Assembly: GCA_016192135.1 (NCBI GenBank)
Contig: JACPUR010000009.1
Coordinates: 1 to 10,986, forward strand
Length of the DNA: 10,986 nt
Direction: 5' to 3'
From: Candidatus Tectomicrobia bacterium
GTDB taxonomy: Bacteria; UBA8248
Numbering within the stretch: position 1 is the first letter of the stretch; each line of letters starts with the position of its first letter. The translations under genes were made by a program, and so were the position numbers. The notes under the pieces were generated by a model that worked only from the letters and a program-made list of their open reading frames with translations, did no database searches and had not been told where the DNA came from. Positions 6,283 to 10,986 of this stretch are shown here, piece by piece.

Positions 6283-7191
6283 TTATCCCCAAAAGACAAT
6301 TTCGTGCCGGACCTGGCCCACGGTCGCCAAACCGCTCCCGGTGGTCTTCCGGATGAACAAGAAGGAATCCTGGACTCCGTTGGCGGCGGCGGCCTCCAGA
6401 CGCTCCAGGCCGAACCCCGCCGGGTTCCCTCCCGCCGGGCTGTTGAAAAGCGAGTTCGGAAAGGTGGAAGCGCCGGTGCCGGCAATCGTGGGGTCCTTGC
6501 TGAGGGTCACATTTGAGGTGTGGCCCGCGGTGTCGTTGTATTGAAATCCCGACGCCCTGTGCTCAAAAGCATCGCCGGCGAACGCCAGCACCTGGAGGTT
6601 GTTGAGGCTGGTCCAGACCGCGTTTGGCGTGCTCGCGATGGAGATGTCGCTCGCGGCCGCCCGCTTGACCCGGTTCCAGAACGAAATCACGAACCTTTGC
6701 GCGGCCGTGTCCACGAACTGGACCGAGGCATCCGTCCGCGCCATCCCCACCAGCGTCCGCGTCACGTCGCCCGTCTTGATGGGCAGCTTGTTCGTCGTCA
6801 GGTCGGGCGCGGCCGCCGAAAGCTCAAGCGCCACCACCCCCGAATTATCGTAGGCATAAGCGTAGTAGGCCGTATTCGCGGCCAACCCAGCGTTCGAGAT
6901 GGTCTTGGCCGCCCCGAGCGGCAGGAAATACGGGTCGCCGGAGACGGGATTGAAGGGAATCGCGTCCCCCCACAGGTTGCCGGGCGATGTAGACCTTTCA
7001 AGACGGCATTCGGTCGCCGTGGATTGCCGGAAGTAGCCCCCGCAGCCGACCGGGAGCTTCGAGGCGTTGTGCTTCCCGTCCACATGGTGCTCGACCAGCG
7101 CCAGGCGGTCAATGACCCGGGCCTTGGTCGGATGGCCGCCGCCGACGGCCTCTTCGGTGTATTGCGCCGAGACGTCCGCGCCGATGGGCAT
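6283..7191 (-). CDS. Tail fibre / receptor-binding-like protein
   Basis: The 302-residue protein has a polar N-terminus (MPIGADVSAQYTEEAVGGGH) followed by beta-rich sequence. The central segment includes PYFLPLGAAKTISNAGLAAN, TAYYAYAYDNSGVVALELS and KTGDVTRTLVGMARTD. This resembles a pattern I recognise from fibre and receptor-binding proteins of siphophages, where it forms a beta-sandwich. The C-terminus ends in VGQVRHEIVFWG. It would sit at the tail tip and contact the cell surface. The ATG at 7191 is chosen over 7218 because AAAGGAGG lies 7 bases upstream. The gene is visibly richer in A/T than its neighbours on the cassette, which fits exchange of host-recognition genes. It follows the hub-like gene across a 67-bp gap holding one palindrome. 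The family identity is from recalled patterns, not a search. Confidence 0.7.
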   Translation of the reverse strand: MPIGADVSAQYTEEAVGGGHPTKARVIDRLALVEHHVDGKHNASKLPVGCGGYFRQSTATECRLERSTSPGNLWGDAIPFNPVSGDPYFLPLGAAKTISNAGLAANTAYYAYAYDNSGVVALELSAAAPDLTTNKLPIKTGDVTRTLVGMARTDASVQFVDTAAQRFVISFWNRVKRAAASDISIASTPNAVWTSLNNLQVLAFAGDAFEHRASGFQYNDTAGHTSNVTLSKDPTIAGTGASTFPNSLFNSPAGGNPAGFGLERLEAAAANGVQDSFLFIRKTTGSGLATVGQVRHEIVFWG

Positions 7192-7218
7192 GCATGTTCC
7201 TCCTTTCGTTGTCCCCAT

Positions 7219-7246
7219 GTAGGGGCGTATTGCAATCCGCCCCTAC
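7219..7246. repeat. 28-bp palindrome of the GTAGGGGCG family
   Basis: GTAGGGGCG and CGCCCCTAC flank the core TATTGCAATC, which is itself palindromic apart from one T/C mismatch. It occupies the gap between the hub-like gene stop and the fibre gene's ribosome-binding site. Read as RNA from the minus strand it would fold just upstream of the fibre gene. Confidence 0.92.
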
Positions 7247-7258
7247 GGGGTGATGGAA

Positions 7259-8470
7259 TTACGCGTAAATCGTCGTGTCCCGCTCCCCGCCGAGGAGCGC
7301 GCCGCCGGCCAGCCCCCGGGAGCCGTCCAGCGCGAAGGCCCGGGTGAGCCAGCGGCCGGTGTCCCGGAGGCGCAGCTCCACCGCCTGCTCGCGCAGGTCC
7401 ACGCCCGCGGAGATCACCTGGCCGATCTGGTTGACGAGGGGCTCGAGCTCCGCGCTCCGCAGCCAGGGAACGGAGAAGGCGACGTAGTCGTCGGGCTCGA
7501 CCTCGAGCGCCCGCAGGGTGGTGTCCCGGACGGTGATGACGCGGGAGGGGTCACGGAGGCGCTCGACGATGCGCCGCTGGACGGCCCGGGCCGCCGCCTC
7601 GTCCCGCACCCACTCCAGCTCGAGGCTCCCACCCGGGGGCAGGCGCACCCCGTAGAGGGCCTGGGAGGCGGCGTCTCGGGTGGACGCCCCGTCGTCGTGC
7701 CGCATGAAGCGGCCGTCCGCGAAGCCCGCCGCGTAGAGGACGGGCACCTGATTCACCGCCGAGTCCCGCGCCGTCTCGGCGAAGATCTCCGCCGCCCCCG
7801 AGGCAGGCAGCGCCTTCACGGGAAAGATGCTCCCCGTCTCCTCCCCCGCGATGAGGACGCGCACCCGCCCGTAGGGGTCCACCTCGAAGCGGCCGAGGAA
7901 GTCCCCCAGCAGCGAGGCGAGCACCTCGGCCGGGGAGCGGTCCTCCTGAAGGACGCCCGCCGCCTTGTAGCCGAGCGCCGACGCGGCCGACGCGGCGATG
8001 GAGAAGGCGCGCGGGTCGAGGTCCTGCGGGGAGAAGCCCCAGACCCTCGTCATCAGGTCCTCCACGATGCGGATGGGGCTCTCGATGAGGGCGCCCGAGG
8101 CGTCCTTCCTCCCCTTGCAGACGGCCTCGACGAAGCGCGCGGGCGCCACCGAGAAGGCGGCGGTGGCGATGACGCCCATCCCCTGGAAGTCCTGAGCCGG
8201 ATTCAAGGTATAGAGGCTGGGATTGATCAGGCCATTGGCGTCGAACAAAGAGACGCTCCCCTGAATCTCGTGCCCCGCGACGCACCAGGCGCCCGCCCCC
8301 GCCGTGTCGATCTGGGGGCAGCGGTAGGCGCCGCGCCCGGGCCCCAGGCCCAAGGTGAGGTCGCCATAGGCGATGGGCAGGGCCTCCCCCGGGTCGCCGG
8401 GACTCGCGTAGCGCGAGGCGCGGGCGAGGCGGAAGGGATCGTTCAGGCGGTGCTTGGTCAAGTCAGCCAT
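7259..8470 (-). CDS. Tail hub / Tal-like baseplate protein
   Basis: The 403-residue protein starts MADLTKHRLNDPFRLARASR. It has a middle region typical of tail hub proteins, with LASLLGDFLGRFEVDPYGRV followed by RVLIAGEE. The C-terminal region LEPLVNQIGQVISAGVDLRE runs into QAVELRLRDTGRW, a pattern seen in Tal/gp27-like hub proteins. In siphophages this protein closes the tail tube and carries the fibre. Its position between distal-tail-like genes and the fibre gene agrees. No peptidase or lysozyme domain is visible, so it looks like a structural hub only. The ATG at 8470 has AAAGGA about 10 bases upstream. A short segment around 8196-8272 (residues about 67-92, with the sequence DANGLINPSLYTLNPAQDF) is less GC-rich than the rest. 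Assignment is by pattern and context. Confidence 0.65.
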   Translation of the reverse strand: MADLTKHRLNDPFRLARASRYASPGDPGEALPIAYGDLTLGLGPGRGAYRCPQIDTAGAGAWCVAGHEIQGSVSLFDANGLINPSLYTLNPAQDFQGMGVIATAAFSVAPARFVEAVCKGRKDASGALIESPIRIVEDLMTRVWGFSPQDLDPRAFSIAASAASALGYKAAGVLQEDRSPAEVLASLLGDFLGRFEVDPYGRVRVLIAGEETGSIFPVKALPASGAAEIFAETARDSAVNQVPVLYAAGFADGRFMRHDDGASTRDAASQALYGVRLPPGGSLELEWVRDEAAARAVQRRIVERLRDPSRVITVRDTTLRALEVEPDDYVAFSVPWLRSAELEPLVNQIGQVISAGVDLREQAVELRLRDTGRWLTRAFALDGSRGLAGGALLGGERDTTIYA

Positions 8471-8494
8471 CTGATCTTTTCCTTTGTTGCTTCT

Positions 8495-8580
8495 GTAGGG
8501 GCGAACCTTGTGTTCGCCCGTCCGTTAGATCCGACCCGGCGCACCGATTCGAAGAGGGCGATGACGAGCATCGCCCCTAC
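8495..8580. repeat. Composite 86-bp palindromic element (GTAGGGGCG family)
   Basis: The left half is GTAGGGGCGAACCTTG plus TGTTCGCCC (8495-8519), a hairpin with stem GGGCGAAC and loop CTTGT. The right half, GGGCGATGACGAG plus CATCGCCCCTAC (8556-8580), is a second hairpin with stem GGGCGATG. About 36 bp lies between them. The outer ends form 10-bp terminal inverted repeats, GTAGGGGCGA and TCGCCCCTAC. It fills most of the gap between the small unknown gene and the hub-like gene. Size and ends resemble a very small non-autonomous element, but no target-site duplication is evident. Confidence 0.88.
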
Positions 8581-8611
8581 AAAAACCTTGCTTACGGTCC
8601 ATTCCCCCCCC

Positions 8612-9148
8612 TCACGCCCCCTCGCATTCGAGGACCACCGCGCCGCGGCGCTCGACCACCCGGCGCACGATGAACGAGGCCAGCGGCAGCACGTCCTCGA
8701 GGGAGCGGCCGGCGAAGCCCACCCGCACGTCGAGCCGCCCGCCCACCACGGGCTCCTGGGCCAGGATGCGGCCCATCCTCGGGTGGCCCTCCCCGTCCGG
8801 GGCGTTCGAGAGGGTGAGGGTGAAACCCGAGAGCTCCTTCTCCCGGAAGGCCTCGAGCGGCGAGGTGCTCCCCAGGCGGCCCTGGAGGAAGCTCCCTCCG
8901 TCGATCACCCAGGCGTGTACCCCGAGCAGCGCCTCCGAGCCCTCGCCGAGCGCCACCTGGCCGTCCAGCGTCCAGCCGCCGTCCAGGAACCAGACCTGGC
9001 CGCCCTGCCCCACCAGCAGGTCGGGCGGGACCGCGCGGCAGAAGACGCGCCGCCCGTGGGCGTTCGTCAGGTGGTAGAGCACGAGGGCCCGCCGCCCCTC
9101 CCCGTGCCGGGCGAGATCGGCGATGGCGTTGTCGGTGGCCTGGCGCAT
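8612..9148 (-). CDS. Small hypothetical tail-cassette protein
   Basis: The 178-residue protein starts MRQATDNAIADLARHGEGRR and continues ALVLYHLTNAHG. A beta-rich middle follows with glycine-rich turns (LLVGQGGQVWFLDGGWTLDG), and the end includes LEDVLPLASFIVRRVVERRG. It has no membrane segment, signal peptide or enzyme motif that I recognise. It lies between the baseplate/distal-tail-like gene and the hub-like gene, so a role in tail-tip assembly is likely from position only. The ATG at 9148 has GGAGG 5 bases upstream, a strong start. A near-copy of its first nine codons lies upstream at 9211-9237 with codon 3 changed to TAG. Palindromic elements that are inverted copies of each other lie on both sides of the gene. 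Confidence 0.75.
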   Translation of the reverse strand: MRQATDNAIADLARHGEGRRALVLYHLTNAHGRRVFCRAVPPDLLVGQGGQVWFLDGGWTLDGQVALGEGSEALLGVHAWVIDGGSFLQGRLGSTSPLEAFREKELSGFTLTLSNAPDGEGHPRMGRILAQEPVVGGRLDVRVGFAGRSLEDVLPLASFIVRRVVERRGAVVLECEGA

Positions 9149-9210
9149 GTCGTCCTCCGTGTCCGCGATGGCTACGAGGGGTCCCCGAGCGGCCCCGCCG
9201 CTTGGGGCCG

Positions 9211-9237
9211 GATGGCGTTGTCGGTGGCCTAGCGCAT
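9211..9237 (-). repeat. Duplicated translation start of the small tail gene, with stop at codon 3
   Basis: This 27-bp stretch matches 9122-9148, the start of the small tail gene, at 26 of 27 positions. The one difference turns CAG (Q3) into TAG. Read on the minus strand it is ATG-CGC-TAG followed by GCCACCGACAACGCC, preceded by AAGGTGA about 7 bases upstream, so it could be translated as the dipeptide Met-Arg. A shorter third match, CCACCGACAA (minus strand), lies at 9250-9259. A 7-bp hairpin (CGGCCCC-GCCGCTT-GGGGCCG, 9190-9210) lies between the two copies. Confidence 0.85.
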
Positions 9238-9269
9238 GGGAGGATCACCTTGTCGGTGGGAAGGCTTCT

Positions 9270-9335
9270 GTAGGGGCGATGCTTGTCATCGCCCTTCCGC
9301 GGGACCGTAGGGGCGAACACAAGGTTCGCCCCTAC
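9270..9335. repeat. Composite 66-bp palindromic element (GTAGGGGCG family)
   Basis: The left half is GTAGGGGCGATGCTTG plus TCATCGCCC (9270-9294), and the right half is GTAGGGGCGAACACAAG plus GTTCGCCCCTAC (9307-9335), with 12 bp between. The right half is the exact reverse complement of the left half of the 8495-8580 element over their shared length. The left half matches the reverse complement of that element's right half with one mismatch. The two composites are therefore inverted copies around the 8612-9148 gene. Confidence 0.9.
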
Positions 9336-9350
9336 GGATGCGAGGTGTCT

Positions 9351-10430
9351 CTAGGCGAGCCTTTCGAGGAGCTCCAGATCGAAGGCGTAGTCGTCGGGGC
9401 CCTCCTCGGCGGGGGAGAAGGCCCCGGCGAGGGTGGCGAGGAAGAGGGAGTCCTGGTCGTCCACGTCGAGGTGGGCGAAGAGCGGCTTGTTGCGCTCGGC
9501 CTCCTTGTCCTTGGCCGCCTGGAACATGGAGAGGAAGAGGCCCTTCTGCTGGGCCGAGACGTGGGCGTAGGGCAGCAGCGCCCGCCGGCCGCGGTTGAGG
9601 AGCACGCTCCGCGCCGCGCCGCTCTCGGTTTCCTGCCCGCGCTCGAGCGCCTCCTCGGCCACCACGTTCCGCCAGGCGAAGCCGTAGGCGGGCTCGAAGT
9701 AGCCGCCGAGGTAGAGTTCCGCGATCTCGAGGTGGCCCGCCGGGTTCCCCGCCTCCCCCTCGATCAGGAGCCGCCAGAAGCGGTGGCTGCGCGGCGAGGT
9801 CGTGAGGTAGCGGGCCATCGTCCCCGCCCGCCAGGCCACCGGCTCATCGAGGGCGGGCACGCCCCAGGCGTCCGCGCCGTTCGCCTGGATGCGCACCGAG
9901 GCCGCGGCGGAGAGGTTGTGCCCGTGGAGAAGGAAGGCGTCCGGCGCCTGGGCCGCGCCCAGGTCGAAGACCAGGGCCTCGGCCGCGAGGGGCGGGCTCC
10001 CCGAGCGCCAGGCGGTGCCGGGGTCGAGGTCGTGGAGCATCTTGGGCGAGCGGAACTGGGAGGCCGTGGCCTGCCAGCGGTCCCCGGCCCGGAAGGCGGG
10101 CGCCGAGGCCCCGTTCGCGAAGCGCACCCGGACGCCCTGGCCGAGCGCGGTGTCGGTCAAGGCCGTGGGGAGGCCCGAGGCCTCCCAGCTCCCCACGGGG
10201 GTCGAGGTCTTCCGCCACTTGAACGCCGCCGTCCCCACCTCTCCCTCCGTCTCGATCTCGACGGTGTAGACCTCCTGGTCCTGGCCCGCGTAGGCCCCCG
10301 AGAAGACCGCCGCGCCCGCGCCGTTCGCCACGCGGGGCACCGCCCCCCCGACGACGGCCCGCGCGACCGAGGAGGGGGCGATCGCCGTCCCCGTCCCCAG
10401 CAGGTTCTGGTACATGAAGCGGTGCGACAT
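9351..10430 (-). CDS. Baseplate/distal-tail-like structural protein with discoidin-like segment
   Basis: The 359-residue protein has a first region (about 45-130) containing VYTVEIETEGEVGTAAFKWR and FRAGDRWQATA. This beta-domain pattern recurs in virion tail proteins. A second region (about 135-245), including AWRSGSPPLAAEALVFDLG and FLLHGHNLSAAASVRIQANG, resembles a galactose-binding/discoidin fold. The C-terminal part (QQKGLFLSMFQAAKDKEAER onward) looks like a tail-completion region. It would belong to the tail tip and might bind carbohydrate. It follows the tape-measure gene in the usual order for a distal-tail protein. The ATG at 10430 has GGAGG 5 bases upstream. No transmembrane segment is seen. 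Family assignment is by recalled pattern and synteny. Confidence 0.68.
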   Translation of the reverse strand: MSHRFMYQNLLGTGTAIAPSSVARAVVGGAVPRVANGAGAAVFSGAYAGQDQEVYTVEIETEGEVGTAAFKWRKTSTPVGSWEASGLPTALTDTALGQGVRVRFANGASAPAFRAGDRWQATASQFRSPKMLHDLDPGTAWRSGSPPLAAEALVFDLGAAQAPDAFLLHGHNLSAAASVRIQANGADAWGVPALDEPVAWRAGTMARYLTTSPRSHRFWRLLIEGEAGNPAGHLEIAELYLGGYFEPAYGFAWRNVVAEEALERGQETESGAARSVLLNRGRRALLPYAHVSAQQKGLFLSMFQAAKDKEAERNKPLFAHLDVDDQDSLFLATLAGAFSPAEEGPDDYAFDLELLERLA

Positions 10431-10454
10431 GTAACCCTCCCCACATTTGATTTC

Positions 10455-10541
10455 GTAGGGGCGTATGGCATACGCCCCTCCTCTCGGACCGGTTGGCCGA
10501 TCCGGGGACCCGATAAATGGGCGAACGCCGTTCGCCCCTAC
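10455..10541. repeat. Composite 87-bp palindromic element (GTAGGGGCG family)
   Basis: The left half, GTAGGGGCGTATG plus GCATACGCCCCT (10455-10479), is a near-perfect hairpin. The right half, GGGCGAACGCCG plus TTCGCCCCTAC (10519-10541), is a second hairpin. The middle shares GATCCG and CCGAT with the middle of the 8495 element, which has almost the same length, so the two look homologous. It lies just upstream of the baseplate-like gene on the minus strand. Confidence 0.85.
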
Positions 10542-10570
10542 GTCACCTGCCCCTCCCCTTCACCCCTCCT

Positions 10571-10599
10571 CTCGAATCGACAGGTCGATTCGGGGACCC
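10571..10599. repeat. Palindrome of the CGAATCGAC family, second copy
   Basis: CGAATCGAC (10573-10581), the loop AG and GTCGATTCG (10584-10592) form a perfect 9-bp stem. The stretch GTCGATTCGGGGACCC (10584-10599) matches the minus strand of the 6244-6272 element exactly over 16 bases. The nonamer CGGGGACCC also occurs nearby at 10503-10511. The remainder of the 10431-10685 gap holds runs of C and G and no gene that I can support. Confidence 0.85.
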
Positions 10600-10632
10600 T
10601 GAAAGGCGGGGGGGCTCAAAGCCTTGCCCCTT

Positions 10633-10676
10633 CCCCCCTCAGGGGGGGGGAGGTATTGGGGGGGTGGGGTGAAGGT
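10633..10676 (+). other. C/G-run hairpin and G-rich tract (possible G-quadruplex)
   Basis: CCCCCC-TCA-GGGGGG (10633-10647) forms a short stem. On the + strand it continues into a G9 run, then AGG, a G7 run (10659-10665) and GGGG (10667-10670). This gives four or more G tracts within about 30 bases, so a G-quadruplex is possible on the + strand. The tract lies a few bases beyond the stop of the tape-measure gene. It has no T tract in either direction and is not called a terminator. Confidence 0.55.
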
Positions 10677-10685
10677 AGAAACCCC

Positions 10686-10986
10686 CTACGCCCCCGCGTG
10701 CCCGACGCGCCGCGACCGGAAGGTGCGCAGCCGCTCCTCGATGAGCCGCGCGAGCTTCTCCATCCCCCGCTCGTCCGGGAAGAGCGCCCCGCGCGCGTCG
10801 ATGTTCACCGTGACCGGGCGCCCGGCCGGGCCCCCCGAGGCCCGCCGCTCCTCCTCGAAGAGCTCGCGTATGACCGGCCGGAGGCCCTCCCTGAGCGCCC
10901 GCACCGAGGGCTCGGAGTCCACGTTCAAGACATGCTCGGGCCCCCTCTCGCCCAGGAGCCTGAGGGAGGGCCCGGTGATGAAGCGC
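10686..10986 (-). CDS. Tail tape-measure protein, C-terminal part (5' end outside window)
   Basis: The minus frame is open from the window edge to TAG at 10686-10688, giving about 99 residues. It begins RFITGPSLRLLGERGPEHVL, the hallmark of tape-measure C-termini (the usual form is T-R-P-T-L-x-L-x-G-E-x-G-P-E). It then runs through a helical, Glu/Arg-rich stretch to VTVNIDARGALFPDERGMEK and a charged helix, as in many tape-measure ends. The tape-measure protein sets tail length and usually precedes the distal-tail, hub and fibre genes, exactly as here. A start within the window is not needed: the frame is open through the edge, and a TTG at 10928 is internal. The length of the missing N-terminal part cannot be judged. 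Confidence 0.78.
   Translation of the reverse strand, partial: RFITGPSLRLLGERGPEHVLNVDSEPSVRALREGLRPVIRELFEEERRASGGPAGRPVTVNIDARGALFPDERGMEKLARLIEERLRTFRSRRVGHAGA

Noticed and set aside
6520-7347. 275-codon open + strand frame across the fibre-like gene
   Set aside because: It is a shadow of the fibre-like gene. It reads through the palindrome at 7219 and into the hub-like gene and shows no recognisable pattern.
7250-9232. 660-codon open + strand frame
   Set aside because: It runs antisense across the hub-like gene, a palindromic element and the small tail gene. The translation is repetitive and lacks domain-like sequence.
8495-10541. CRISPR array made of the repeated palindromes
   Set aside because: The copies are separated by whole genes, differ internally and occur in both orientations. 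There are no regular spacers or cas genes.
10633-10647. Terminator after the tape-measure gene
   Set aside because: The C6/G6 stem has no T tract on the minus strand, and the cassette continues in the same direction.

Overview
The window is GC-rich bacterial chromosomal DNA, with strong G/C third-position bias, Shine-Dalgarno-led genes and short intergenic gaps. I cannot name the organism from sequence alone. The density of REP-like hairpins and GTAGGGGCG palindromes resembles environmental high-GC lineages rather than a familiar model genome, but that is an impression. No tRNA, rRNA, CRISPR array, integrase, transposase or origin was seen.

Left part (1-5614), ordinary chromosome. It starts with the last codons of an unidentified + strand gene, closed by a clear rho-independent terminator. 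A REP-type hairpin follows, then an apparently frameshifted YgiT/MqsA-type zinc-finger antitoxin remnant. Two minus-strand genes encode a TldE/PmbA-like protein and a TldD metalloprotease with an intact HExxxH motif. They probably form a TldD/TldE pair, but a spacer of about 290 bp full of REP-like repeats separates them. Divergent from tldD is a GAF-SpoIIE/PP2C phosphatase (RsbU type), followed by a VOC-family (glyoxalase/extradiol dioxygenase fold) protein.

Right part (5721-10986), minus-strand tail cassette, read from right to left. In order it holds the C-terminus of a tail tape-measure protein, a baseplate/distal-tail-like protein with a discoidin-like segment, a small unknown protein, a hub/Tal-like protein, a fibre/receptor-binding-like protein and a small protein downstream of the fibre. 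The order is that of a siphophage-type tail module. It could be the end of a prophage or a domesticated tail/particle. No lysis or integration genes lie between the fibre end and the convergent VOC gene.

The most unusual feature is the spacing. All five gaps between the tail genes (67 to 255 bp) contain palindromic elements. Most belong to a GTAGGGGCG...CGCCCCTAC family whose stems change in a compensated way while the loop is kept. Another belongs to a CGAATCGAC-NN-GTCGATTCG family. Two composite copies are inverted around the small unknown gene. That gene also has a second, upstream copy of its own translation start in which codon 3 is a TAG stop.
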